Source of the DNA: Psychrobacter arenosus
Lineage (GTDB): Bacteria > Pseudomonadota > Gammaproteobacteria > Pseudomonadales > Moraxellaceae
Assembly (NCBI RefSeq): GCF_904848165.1
Contig: NZ_LR884459.1
Span: 3,410,001 to 3,474,000 of the forward strand
Length of the DNA: 64,000 bases
Direction: 5' to 3'
This document shows positions 27,240 to 36,300 of the stretch, in pieces. Position 1 is the stretch's first letter; every line of letters begins with the position of its first letter. The translations under genes were made by a program, and so were the position numbers. Below the pieces are notes generated by a model, which did no database searches, was not told the DNA's origin, and was given only the letters and a program-made list of their open reading frames with translations.

Positions 27240-27427
27240 AGGTCATTATTATTGAAAGCTATAACTTTATCCTGCCATCTTTATCATTTTTTGATGAAAG
27301 TTATTTTCAGCGTCATTAGCTGACGTTCTGTCGATATTTACCTTAGTTTAAGGGTGACTAGCCAGCTACCAAACAGTAAACTATACCCAATCCATAACTA
27401 AACCATTCAATAACTTCAGGACCTCTT

Positions 27428-29017
27428 ATGAGTAGTAGCAATATCGTACAAAAGCTTTGGAATCTCTGTGATGTACTACGAGATGATGGCATCAACTACA
27501 GTGATTATGTGACTGAGCTGGTACTACTGCTATTCATTAAGATGGAGTATGAAAATACAGAGCAGGGCTTATTGGTCAAGCATACCTTGCCAGAGGGCTG
27601 CCGTTGGACAGATATCAATGAGCTATCAGGGCTGAACCTGCTCAATAAATATAAGCAAGTCCTATTGGATCTCTCCCAGAGTGATGACTTATTAATTGCG
27701 ACTATCTATAACGATGCTTATACGCGCTTAAGAGAGCCGCGCCACCTTGAGCAACTGGTCAAGAGCTTAGACAATCTAGATTGGTTCAGTATCCAAAACG
27801 ATGGTCTGGGCGATCTCTATGAAGGCCTTCTTGAGAAAAACGCTACCGAGACTAAATCAGGTGCCGGTCAGTATTTCACGCCGCGCGTACTAATCGACAG
27901 TATGGTGCGCTGTATCAAGCCGCAAGTAGGTGAGGTAATCCAAGATCCAGCCGCTGGTACAGCAGGCTTCCTAATCGCTGCCGATGCTTATATCAAATCG
28001 CAGACCGATGATTTATTTGATGTGAGTGCTGAGCAACAAAAGTTCCAAAAGTCTAAAGCCTTTGTAGGTGTGGAGCTAGTACCGAATACCCGCCGTCTCG
28101 CGCTTATGAACTGCATGCTACACGGTATGGAAGGCGATAACGAAGGCGTAATCCATCAAGGTAATGCGTTAGGGGAAGCGGGCGCGAATCTACCTAAAGC
28201 CGATATTATCCTAGCCAATCCACCCTTCGGTACGTCCAAAGGCGGTGATGCCAGTATCACCCGTGATGATTTAACTTATAAGACCAGTAATAAGCAGTTG
28301 GCATTTTTGCAACACATCTATCGCAACCTTAAGGCAGGCGGGCGTGCCGCTGTGGTGCTGCCTGACAACGTATTGTTTGAAGCCGGTATTGGTACTGAGA
28401 TACGTCGTGACTTGATGGATAAGTGTGACTTGCATACCATTTTGCGTCTGCCTACCGGTATCTTTTATGCCGCTGGCGTGAAAACTAACGTGTTATTTTT
28501 CACGAAAGGTACTGCTAAAAATCCAGACCAAGACCAGAAGTGTACTGAAAACGTCTGGGTCTATGATTTACGTACCAACATGCCAACCTTTGGTAAGCGC
28601 ACGCCTTTTAGTCCACAGCACTTAGCACCGTTTGAAGCGCTCTATGGCGATGATCCAAAAGGCACGAGTCCTCGTAGCGAAGGAGACTGGTCATTTGCTC
28701 CTGAGCTAGAGGAAGACAAGGGTGAAGCCGCTGAGCAAGATATGGAGAACAGTCGCTGGCGTGTGTTTAGCCGTAATTGGATTGCGGATGAAAAGGGCGA
28801 TAGCTTAGATATTAGTTGGTTAAAAGATAGCGATAGTATTGATGCAGCAGATTTAGCTGAACCTCATGTGCTAGCTAGTGAAGCGATGACAGAGCTTACT
28901 GAGGCTTTACGTCAGCTTGATGGTTTAATGCAGGCTTTGGGTCAGGCTGATGAAGCCGATGTTCAAAAACAATTACTACTAGATATTTTAGGTTTAGATA
29001 CAGAGGGCAAACTATGA
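27428..29017 (+). CDS. hsdM: Type I DNA methyltransferase, M subunit
   Basis: Adenine-N6 methylase subunit, 529 residues. An N-terminal helical HsdM_N domain (1-150) with WNLCDVLRDDGINYSDYV is followed by the SAM-binding motif DPAAGTAGFL near 173-182 and the catalytic NPPFG near 264-268. The C-terminal helices end in acidic/leucine-rich sequence that contacts HsdS. Its stop overlaps the hsdS start as ATGA, giving coupled translation. About 270 bp and a terminator separate it from the preceding gene, so it should have its own promoter in 27240-27420. That fits the need to make the methylase independently of HsdR. Confidence 0.95.
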   Translation: MSSSNIVQKLWNLCDVLRDDGINYSDYVTELVLLLFIKMEYENTEQGLLVKHTLPEGCRWTDINELSGLNLLNKYKQVLLDLSQSDDLLIATIYNDAYTRLREPRHLEQLVKSLDNLDWFSIQNDGLGDLYEGLLEKNATETKSGAGQYFTPRVLIDSMVRCIKPQVGEVIQDPAAGTAGFLIAADAYIKSQTDDLFDVSAEQQKFQKSKAFVGVELVPNTRRLALMNCMLHGMEGDNEGVIHQGNALGEAGANLPKADIILANPPFGTSKGGDASITRDDLTYKTSNKQLAFLQHIYRNLKAGGRAAVVLPDNVLFEAGIGTEIRRDLMDKCDLHTILRLPTGIFYAAGVKTNVLFFTKGTAKNPDQDQKCTENVWVYDLRTNMPTFGKRTPFSPQHLAPFEALYGDDPKGTSPRSEGDWSFAPELEEDKGEAAEQDMENSRWRVFSRNWIADEKGDSLDISWLKDSDSIDAADLAEPHVLASEAMTELTEALRQLDGLMQALGQADEADVQKQLLLDILGLDTEGKL

Positions 29018-30315
29018 GTGGAGTAAGTTTGCTGCAAAGTTGGAAAAATATAAAACTTGATGAAGCAGTCTTAAAAATAGTCGGTGGTGGAACACCTAGT
29101 AAATCTACTCCTGAATATTACAAAGGGGATATACCTTGGATGTCAGTAAAAGATTTGAAAGGATATACCCTTAAGAGCACTCAAGATTATATTACTCAGG
29201 AAGCGGTTGAAAATAGCGCAACTAATATTATTCCTAAAGGAATACCTATTGTTGCTACAAGGATGAGCCTAGGTAAAATCGTTATTGCTAGTTTTGACAC
29301 GGCCATTAATCAAGATTTAAAAGCAATATTTTTATCTCCCTATGTATCGGTCCAGTTTTTTGTATATTGGTATCGGTCCAAATTAAATATTATTGAGTCG
29401 TTAGGTACAGGAACAACTGTAAAGGGTATCCGGTTAGACAACTTAAAAAACTTGGAATTTTGTTTATATCCATTAGCTGAACAAAAAGAGATAGTAAGAC
29501 TGTTAGATACTCATCTTGCCACAGTCACGCAAATCCAAGCTCGACTTGAAGCTATACCTAAAATACTTGAGAGGTTTCGTCAGTCTGTATTGGCTGATGC
29601 TGTGAGTGGGAGACTTTCAGGTACTGAATTTAATCAAGTTGATAAGTTGGAAATTGGTAATGTAGCAGAATTAAATCCAAAGAAAGAAAAGCAAACTGAT
29701 GATTTTGAGGTTTCATTTTCATCAATGAGTATGATGTCTGCAGAATTTGATAAGCCACTAGGTTTTGAGAGCAAAAGATGGAGCGAAGTAAAAAAGGGTT
29801 ACACGTTTTTTAAGAACAATGATGTTTTATTAGCAAAAATAACACCATGTTTTGAAAATGGAAAATCAGTGATCGCTAATAATTTGATAAATGGTATCGG
29901 AACAGGTTCTACAGAGTTTTTAGTCATTAGATGCTCTGATAAAGTACTACCTACATGGATCTTATATCACTTTAAACAGAATAGTTTCATTGCCTCAGGT
30001 GTTGCAAATATGTCTGGGTCAGTAGGTCATAGACGCGTACCAAAAGAATTTATAGAAAGTTATAAAATTTATTTACCGAGCCTAGATAAACAAGTTGAAA
30101 TAATTAATCGAACCAAGCAACTTCTTGCCTACGCAGAACAAATAGAAAAAAGCGTCGCAGCTGCCAAAGCCCGTGTCGATAATTTGACTCAGTCTATTCT
30201 TCATCAAGCCTTTACTGGTCAATTGACAGCAGAGTGGCGTGAGCAAAATCCTGAGCTTATTAGCGGTGATAATAGTGCTGAGGCTCTTTTGGCTAGGATT
30301 CAGGCTGAGGGGTAG
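29014..30315 (+). CDS. hsdS: Type I restriction-modification specificity subunit
   Basis: DNA target-recognition subunit, 433 residues. Two target-recognition domains (about 8-150 and 205-345) are each followed by a conserved helix; LAEQKEIVRLLDTHLATVTQ is the central spacer helix and LDKQVEIINRTKQLLAYAEQ the second. It ends with the expected IL HQAFTGQLTAEWREQNPE tail. The first domain starts with the typical GGTPSKSTPEYYKGDIPW sequence. It overlaps hsdM by four bases. The recognition sequence cannot be inferred by eye. Both domains are intact, so the system looks functional. Confidence 0.94.
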   Translation: MSGVSLLQSWKNIKLDEAVLKIVGGGTPSKSTPEYYKGDIPWMSVKDLKGYTLKSTQDYITQEAVENSATNIIPKGIPIVATRMSLGKIVIASFDTAINQDLKAIFLSPYVSVQFFVYWYRSKLNIIESLGTGTTVKGIRLDNLKNLEFCLYPLAEQKEIVRLLDTHLATVTQIQARLEAIPKILERFRQSVLADAVSGRLSGTEFNQVDKLEIGNVAELNPKKEKQTDDFEVSFSSMSMMSAEFDKPLGFESKRWSEVKKGYTFFKNNDVLLAKITPCFENGKSVIANNLINGIGTGSTEFLVIRCSDKVLPTWILYHFKQNSFIASGVANMSGSVGHRRVPKEFIESYKIYLPSLDKQVEIINRTKQLLAYAEQIEKSVAAAKARVDNLTQSILHQAFTGQLTAEWREQNPELISGDNSAEALLARIQAEG

Positions 30316-30363
30316 GGACTTTTACTTTAGTTTGATTTGGCTTTGAGGGTTTATAGCTCTCCA

Positions 30364-30402
30364 AAAAAATGACACGTGATTAATATCCGTGTCATTTTTT
30401 TT
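30364..30402 (+). terminator. Terminator after hsdS
   Basis: AAAAAATGACACG pairs with CGTGTCATTTTTTTT around a short loop, a strong symmetric hairpin with T-run. It separates the restriction genes from the regulator and the ZorAB-like operon. Confidence 0.85.
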
Positions 30403-30583
30403 GTCTAACTTTCAATAAGGTATTAAATTGAGATAGTGCAATAGGCAAGAAAATCAATCATAAAACCTAGGCAAATAGTGCGTCAGTATAAGACGCATGG
30501 CCGGCTCGCTATATTCCTAACCTATGTTGATTCTGTTAGCCTAGTGGTTATGAAAAATAACAAATTAAACAAGGTTAAATGGC

Positions 30584-31300
30584 GTGAATAACAACTCTAC
30601 AGATATTATTAAACGGCAGCTGCTCATCATAAAATTATTATTAGAAGGCAATTATGTGTCGACCAGACAGATACAAGAACATCTGCTGAAATCGGGCATT
30701 GAGACGAAGCTACGCTCACTGCAAAGAGACTTGGCGGCCTTAGAAGAGATATTACCTATTGAGTGTCGTAAAGACGATAAGCCCTACAGTTGGCGATGGC
30801 AGCGTTTGGCCACTACTAGTGAGCACCAACTGAGTTTGTCACAAGCTATCGCATTGCGTTTGGTGGAGACAGAATTACGTGGGATCATACCTGAAGACTT
30901 ATATGACAGGCTTGAGCCTTTGTTCATCAAGTCGCATTTCGTAACGGGGCTATCTCAACTGACTGCTCTTGATAATTGGGATGACAGCTTGCAAAGAGAC
31001 CTGCCAGATAGCTTTATCAATCATGATCGGTCTAAGTTTAATTATTATCAAAGGCCTAGTGTGACATCAATTTCGACCTTAAGGCGCCTTATGATGCTTA
31101 TGTATGCCAAGCGTCAACAGCAAAAAATCACTAAAAAATTAGTAGTACCGCAGCTACGACCTTTAGATTTAAAACAACTAGAAGGACAACTGATGCTGCA
31201 GGAAGAGAGCACAGAAAAGCTGTTAAAAGATTTGGTGCTTACTTTGGTAAGACATGATTTAGAAATAGTCACTGAACTTTTGACAGATAAGAACTTTTAG
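30584..31300 (+). CDS. Regulator with WYL-family N-terminal half, WYL domain absent
   Basis: 238 residues starting at GTG (30584). The N-terminal winged helix (YVSTRQIQEHLLKSGIETKLRS, then LQRDLAALEE) and the following LSLSQAIALRLVETELRGIIP helix are those of WYL-type repressors of defence loci. The strand-rich WYL domain that should follow near residue 150 is replaced by a short helical end, and the gene stops. So it binds DNA and probably dimerises but lacks the usual ligand domain. It lies 111 bp ahead of the AAA+ gene and is likely its regulator. Confidence 0.75.
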   Translation: MNNNSTDIIKRQLLIIKLLLEGNYVSTRQIQEHLLKSGIETKLRSLQRDLAALEEILPIECRKDDKPYSWRWQRLATTSEHQLSLSQAIALRLVETELRGIIPEDLYDRLEPLFIKSHFVTGLSQLTALDNWDDSLQRDLPDSFINHDRSKFNYYQRPSVTSISTLRRLMMLMYAKRQQQKITKKLVVPQLRPLDLKQLEGQLMLQEESTEKLLKDLVLTLVRHDLEIVTELLTDKNF

Positions 31301-31330
31301 AAGTCTTGCTTTTAAAGGAATAGTAAAAAT

Positions 31331-31359
31331 TTGTTGAACTATAGTAAAGCTTAGATATA
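31331..31359 (+). promoter_or_regulatory. Weak candidate promoter for the AAA+/ZorAB-like operon
   Basis: TTGTTG at 31331-31336 and GATATA at 31354-31359, with a 17-base spacer, about 50 bases before the AAA+ ATG. The match is modest. It lies between the regulator stop and the strong ribosome site AAGGAGGG at about 31401-31408. Confidence 0.3.
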
Positions 31360-31411
31360 TCATGAGTTATACCACTGAAATATTTAAATTAAATGACTTT
31401 AAGGAGGGTTT

Positions 31412-32479
31412 ATGGCTCAAGAGTCTAACAGGGTAAGCCTAGAAACAGATATAAGGCAAAGCAATAAATCTAAAACTATATTTAGAACTCCTTCACTTAT
31501 TGAGGATAAAAAGGATCGAAAAATTTCCATAGTGGCTGATAGTGATGAAGATAATACTGTCTATCAAGCTCAACCATCGAAATATCATTTAAATACTGAT
31601 GTCATTCTTGCCGCTCACACCCTCAACGAGCTTGAAGAAAGCCTAGCAAAAATAAAATTCCACAAAGTGATTTATGAAGACTGGGGCTTTGCCGAGGTAG
31701 ACAAACTTGGACGTAGTAGTATTTTAAATTTTTATGGCAAGCCTGGAACTGGCAAGACTCTGACTGCTGAAGCTTTTGCTGGCCGATTAGACTTGCCAAT
31801 CATTAAGGTGGGCATAGCTGAAATTGAAAGTAAGTTAATGGGAGAAACGTCTAAGAATATACAGAAAGTTTTTCAGGATGCTTATGCGCAAGGTGCAGTT
31901 TTATTTTTTGATGAAGCAGATACTTTATTGGGTAAACGTCTTTCTTCCGTTACCCAAGGCGTAGATAACGAAGTCAACGCTATGCGTTCCACTATGCTCA
32001 TTGAACTAGAAAAATTTGATGGCATTGTCATTTTTGCCACTAACTTCGCTAAAAATTATGATGAGGCTTTCCGTTCACGGATTAGTTACCATGTTGAGTT
32101 TATCCTCCCTGACTTAGACACTCGTAAAAAACTTTGGTCGAGAATGTTAGTAGAGAAAATCCCGTTGGCTGATGACAGAGAAACTATAATCGATCAGTGT
32201 GCTGAACTATCAGAAGGGTTTTCAGGCCGTGAGATAAGGACCTGTATGCGGTTGGCATTACCAAAAGCATTAATGCAACCAGGTGTAGCGGTTGAAGAGG
32301 CAATGCTGAATATTGAGCATCTGAAATCAGCTATCGAAAATGTCAAAAAATCTCAAAGAGAAGTGGGTGGAAATACAGAGGCTAGCAGTAGACGCAGAAA
32401 TGCTGTTCAAGAAGTTCAAATAGCAAAAAAAATGTTGGGGACAAAGAATAAGTCACCAGAGGAAAGTGAATCTTTATAA
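31412..32479 (+). CDS. AAA+ ATPase of the ZorAB-like operon
   Basis: 355 residues. Walker A GKPGTGKT is near 109-116, Walker B VLFFDEADTLLG near 163-174, sensor 1 IFATN near 206-210, and the arginine-finger region EAFRSRISYHVEF near 219-231. A sensor-2/lid helix SGREIRTCMRLALPKA follows. The fold is that of classical AAA proteins (FtsH/Vps4-like remodelling ATPases), with a 90-residue N-terminal lead lacking a membrane span. The ribosome site AAGGAGGG is very strong. It is first of four genes in tight order before the MotA- and MotB-like proteins. It probably works on those or on an invading target; its substrate is unknown. Confidence 0.85.
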   Translation: MAQESNRVSLETDIRQSNKSKTIFRTPSLIEDKKDRKISIVADSDEDNTVYQAQPSKYHLNTDVILAAHTLNELEESLAKIKFHKVIYEDWGFAEVDKLGRSSILNFYGKPGTGKTLTAEAFAGRLDLPIIKVGIAEIESKLMGETSKNIQKVFQDAYAQGAVLFFDEADTLLGKRLSSVTQGVDNEVNAMRSTMLIELEKFDGIVIFATNFAKNYDEAFRSRISYHVEFILPDLDTRKKLWSRMLVEKIPLADDRETIIDQCAELSEGFSGREIRTCMRLALPKALMQPGVAVEEAMLNIEHLKSAIENVKKSQREVGGNTEASSRRRNAVQEVQIAKKMLGTKNKSPEESESL

Positions 32480-32530
32480 AAAGTGAAACATTAGCAATCA
32501 GTAATATCTTATATTTTTAGGGGTTAAATT

Positions 32531-33823
32531 ATGGGTTGGTTTAGTAGTGCATGTTCATGGGTAGGTAGTAAGGTCAGTAGTGCTGCATCTTATGTTTCAG
32601 AAAAGGTTAGCGAAGGCTTGTCTTGGGCAAGAGAGAAAGCAGCTAAAGCATGCGATTGGATTGCGGAGGAAGGCGAAAATTTTATTGATAAGGTCAAGGA
32701 TGTCTATAAAAAAGTAAAGCCTTTTTTGCAAAAGGTGAGGCCATGGTTAGAAGCGGCGGCAAAGGTTGCTCCATTCCCTTGGTTAAAAGTTGGGTTAATG
32801 ATGACTGCGAAAGCCATCGACTCACTATTAGCTTTAGAAAATAGCCCAGTATTACATGCTTTAGAAAAAGCAGTTAGAAAAACTATTAAGCTTGCTCAAC
32901 AAATAAAAGAAAGATATTTAACGCCAGAAGAAGTAGAAGAAGCTAAAGAAAATCGTGATGCCTTTATGCAAGCTGAACAACAGTACGAAACAGAGTTGAG
33001 CAAAGAGCAGAGAAAGGCTCTGCAACTTAATGAAATGCTAAACAACTATGGAATCTTAAAATTTGAGTTAAGAGAAGTATTAGAGATGGGGGTTATCGAC
33101 TTCCAACACTATTTAAGATTACGGGCCACTCAAAAATTATTAGATATCACAGAACAGAAAATTATTACAGTTACTAATATTGATGATATCCATAATGATG
33201 ATATTTATTTAATTAAGATAGCAGAAAGCCTACTTTCGACAGCTCAACTTTCTGATGAAGATGCATTAAAACTAGATGGCATTATCCAACAACGGTTTGG
33301 TAAGTCACTTATTCCTTTTGTATTTGAAGAATTGATGTTTGTATGGGTTGAAAAACAGCAAACATTAGAACAAAGTTGGAGCGAATTAAGTAAAAAGCTA
33401 TCTAAAGATAGAGTATTAAAGACTCGTTTAGAAGTCGCTAAACGTACTTCAGAATTAACAGTAGAAGAAAATGAGATATACAGTGAACTGTTAACTAAAA
33501 TGAGTGGCGAGGAATCCAAGCTTAGTCGTTTGGATAATGAACGTCGTTCAATGAAAAGCTATGTTTATGCTGCTGAAGGCTTTATGCAAATACTTGAAAA
33601 AGATGACGCGACCCTAGAAGCTGAAGATAAAGATTACCTTATTGAAGATAGTGAAGAAATAGCTAGTATCATTATGCGAGTAGCGCAAAACAATACTCCT
33701 TGGGAGTCTTTAACTAGCGAAGAGCAAAGCTTGATTACCGATTATGCCAATATTTTTGAGGCAGAAGGTAAAGCTCGAGCAGAGAAGCTTAAGAAAGAAA
33801 TTGTAGTAGGAGTAGCGGCATAA
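32531..33823 (+). CDS. Unknown helical protein of the ZorAB-like operon
   Basis: 430 residues, no family recognised. The N-terminal about 110 residues are a chain of amphipathic helices rich in W, A, K and S (WVGSKVSSAASYVSEKV, then GLSWAREKAAKACDWIAEE), like a membrane-surface binding region. The rest is charged coiled helices with regular leucines (ELSKEQRKALQLNEML; KTRLEVAKRTSELTVEENE). There is no signal peptide. Its stop overlaps the next gene as TAATG, so it is translated together with the MotA-like protein. It could be the sensor or effector of the system, by position only. It does not look like ZorC, ZorD or ZorE as I know them. Confidence 0.72.
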   Translation: MGWFSSACSWVGSKVSSAASYVSEKVSEGLSWAREKAAKACDWIAEEGENFIDKVKDVYKKVKPFLQKVRPWLEAAAKVAPFPWLKVGLMMTAKAIDSLLALENSPVLHALEKAVRKTIKLAQQIKERYLTPEEVEEAKENRDAFMQAEQQYETELSKEQRKALQLNEMLNNYGILKFELREVLEMGVIDFQHYLRLRATQKLLDITEQKIITVTNIDDIHNDDIYLIKIAESLLSTAQLSDEDALKLDGIIQQRFGKSLIPFVFEELMFVWVEKQQTLEQSWSELSKKLSKDRVLKTRLEVAKRTSELTVEENEIYSELLTKMSGEESKLSRLDNERRSMKSYVYAAEGFMQILEKDDATLEAEDKDYLIEDSEEIASIIMRVAQNNTPWESLTSEEQSLITDYANIFEAEGKARAEKLKKEIVVGVAA

Positions 33824-35595
33824 TGCGAATAGTAGAAATTGGCGATTTCTTAAATCCGTTTGGTGAAACACTTTCTACCATTTTTGTCATTAGTCTCATC
33901 CTATTAACGATAGCCACTGTAGTCTGGTTGCTTGTTTCAGCTAAGGAGACAAACTGGGAGGCAAATTGGCACGGTGGTGACTTAGATAATGAAGAAAATA
34001 ACCTAGCAGGGGAGTATGGTTCTGTACAAGAGTTAAGTGAAGCTGTCGCTACAAAAGCTGAAAAAGTAGCTGAAATTATGCCTAGTATGTTATTAATAGT
34101 AGGTTTGCTTGGTACGTTTTTGGGTTTAGGTATCGCACTTAACAAAGCATCTACTGTACTCGCGATGGCGGATACAGCGGGAATGGATTCAGCCATGACT
34201 CAATTAATGGGTCTCATGGACGGTTTGGGCGCTAAGTTTAAAACATCTACTTGGGGGATTCTATGTTTTATCATTCTTAATCTTCTATTTAATACATTTG
34301 GTTTTCAAGAAAAAAGACTTGCATGGGCTATTAAAAAAGTTCGCGCAGAAGCTAAAGTAAAAGAAATGGCACTAAGTAATAGAGAGTTAGAAAGACATGA
34401 GATAATGATTAATGCGCTTAAGAGCATTGATAATAATGCCCAACATAATAATCAATTGCTAGTAGATAATATAAGATCATTACAAGAGGATAATATTAAA
34501 GAGCTGAGTAATATTTTCCTAATATCTGGTCAAATGAGAAACGATATTAATAATAATAATCGACATTTGATTGACTCTTTTAATAAGGTCAATGAGGATA
34601 GTCTATCAAAATATGAGAAGCTATTTAGTCAGGTCCAATCTAGCCTAGATAAAAACAATAAGATAGCTACTGAAAACTCTAAAGACAATATTACTGAACT
34701 GCGAAAGATAGCTAGCTACAATAAAGCTACGCAGCAATCCATGCAAGACTTCGTTGAGCAAACAGTTGATAGTATGGCATCTATTGGAGGATCCGCAGAT
34801 AAAATGGCTGTAGCAGCTATTGCTGTAGGGGACTCTGCAAAAGGTTTGAATGGGGTGGTTAAAAACCTGCGTGACGAGCTTGAAGGTGTTATGTCTATGA
34901 TAAAGAAAGATTTATCAGAAACTATTAATAGTATGGGTAAAAGCTTTGAAGCTAATATGGCCACTATGTCAAAGAGTATGGGAGAAGCAACGTTAGGTAT
35001 CTCAAACGCTGTTGGAGACCTGTCTACTAGTGTTAATCATACTATGTCAGGAGTAACCAAAGCAATTAATGATTCAATGGAGTTGCAGCTTAAGTCTGCC
35101 AATGAATTTACAGTTACAAGCGCAACCTTAAATGGTCAAATATTTGAAATGACAGATTTAGTCAATAAATTATCAAATGATATAATGAGTGGATTAAAAG
35201 CAGTGTCTGAAAGCGGACGACGTATGATAGCGCTTAATGTGCGTTATGAAAAATATGCAGAATTAGTTGAAAAGATTACAGAGACTAACCAGCAGGTATT
35301 AAGTGATAATCAGCATATAACGAGCTATTTGCCAAAAATGGTCGATTCTATTCCTAACCTTGGTAATAGTATGAGTAAAAATTTATCAGAATCTATAGAA
35401 ATACAGAGAAATTCTACTGAAATTTTTAGTCAGCTTTCAGGCGATATAAAAGATGCCTTAAAGATAATATCTCAAAGTTCAGATAGGTTAGAGGCATTAA
35501 ATTCACGCTATGAAAACTATGCTGAACTTGTAGAAAAAATTACTCAAAGTAATCAAAATCTACTCGCCAAGCTTGAACAAAAAAGTGTTGCATAG
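33823..35595 (+). CDS. MotA/TolQ/ExbB-like channel protein with long cytoplasmic tail (ZorA-like)
   Basis: 590 residues. Three membrane segments: about 17-39 (STIFVISLILLTIATVVWLL), about 86-108 (MLLIVGLLGTFLGLGIALN) and about 143-163. The MLLIVGLLGTFLGL segment is the signature of MotA/TolQ/ExbB proton-channel proteins. Residues 165-590 form a long predicted coiled coil with two copies of a 40-residue repeat ending in NxRYExYAELVEKIT (about 456-495 and 545-585). ZorA of Zorya anti-phage systems has the same plan: a MotA-like ring plus a long intracellular tail. It starts one base before the previous stop and is followed 11 bp later by the MotB-like partner. Confidence 0.85.
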   Translation: MRIVEIGDFLNPFGETLSTIFVISLILLTIATVVWLLVSAKETNWEANWHGGDLDNEENNLAGEYGSVQELSEAVATKAEKVAEIMPSMLLIVGLLGTFLGLGIALNKASTVLAMADTAGMDSAMTQLMGLMDGLGAKFKTSTWGILCFIILNLLFNTFGFQEKRLAWAIKKVRAEAKVKEMALSNRELERHEIMINALKSIDNNAQHNNQLLVDNIRSLQEDNIKELSNIFLISGQMRNDINNNNRHLIDSFNKVNEDSLSKYEKLFSQVQSSLDKNNKIATENSKDNITELRKIASYNKATQQSMQDFVEQTVDSMASIGGSADKMAVAAIAVGDSAKGLNGVVKNLRDELEGVMSMIKKDLSETINSMGKSFEANMATMSKSMGEATLGISNAVGDLSTSVNHTMSGVTKAINDSMELQLKSANEFTVTSATLNGQIFEMTDLVNKLSNDIMSGLKAVSESGRRMIALNVRYEKYAELVEKITETNQQVLSDNQHITSYLPKMVDSIPNLGNSMSKNLSESIEIQRNSTEIFSQLSGDIKDALKIISQSSDRLEALNSRYENYAELVEKITQSNQNLLAKLEQKSVA

Positions 35596-35606
35596 GGGTG
35601 CAGTAG

Positions 35607-36242
35607 GTGCAAAAAAAACCAAGTGAATGGATATCCATTGCAGATTTGATGTCAGGTGTCATGGCAGTAGTGATGCTACTGCTCGTTATATCTGTGCTAC
35701 AAAATACTTATGCTGAAGTTAAGCATAAGCAGGAAATGGAAAGTAGCCAAAAAAATGAGAATCAGAAGATAGAAAGCTTATTAGAAGATATTCAGTCCTC
35801 AGTTACCGCACAAGGTGCAGGAAATTTAATTGATTTTAATTTAGAGCAAAGCAAGATTACGTTGAAAGATAATATTTTTGCTAGAGGTAGTGCTTGTATT
35901 ACTCCAGAAGCACAGATGGCATTTAAAAATATAGAAGATAAAATAAATCGATTTTTACAACAATCTTCTAGCGCTAAAATATTTGTAGAAGGCCATACAG
36001 ATAACATTCCCGTATCTAAGCCTGTGACAGACTACCAAAGATTTTGTACAGTGTATGATGACAATTATACACTGTCTGCAGCACGCGCTAGAGAAGCTCG
36101 TAAACTCTTAGTTGGACAGTTAGACAGTTCTATAGCAAAACGTATTATCGTAGCAGGTTATGGTGATTCCCAACCTATTAAAGGTATCTCTCCTGAAGAT
36201 GATGCAAATAGACGGGTCGAGGTAAGGTTGTCTTTAAAATAA
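35607..36242 (+). CDS. MotB/OmpA-like stator partner (ZorB-like)
   Basis: 211 residues starting at GTG with AGGGG eight bases upstream. A single N-terminal membrane helix (ADLMSGVMAVVMLLLVISVL) carries Asp13, in the place of the proton-binding aspartate of MotB and ZorB. A linker follows, then a C-terminal OmpA-like peptidoglycan-binding domain with VEGHTDNIPVS near 127-137 and LSAARAREARKLL near 153. It would anchor the MotA-like ring to the cell wall and pass ions. Codons 2-4 contain an A8 run (35611-35618). Last gene of the four-gene operon. Confidence 0.86.
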   Translation: MQKKPSEWISIADLMSGVMAVVMLLLVISVLQNTYAEVKHKQEMESSQKNENQKIESLLEDIQSSVTAQGAGNLIDFNLEQSKITLKDNIFARGSACITPEAQMAFKNIEDKINRFLQQSSSAKIFVEGHTDNIPVSKPVTDYQRFCTVYDDNYTLSAARAREARKLLVGQLDSSIAKRIIVAGYGDSQPIKGISPEDDANRRVEVRLSLK

Positions 36243-36300
36243 ATCTATAGGAACCGACTATATAACAAATAACTTTTTTACTAAAACTCAGGACAAAAAT

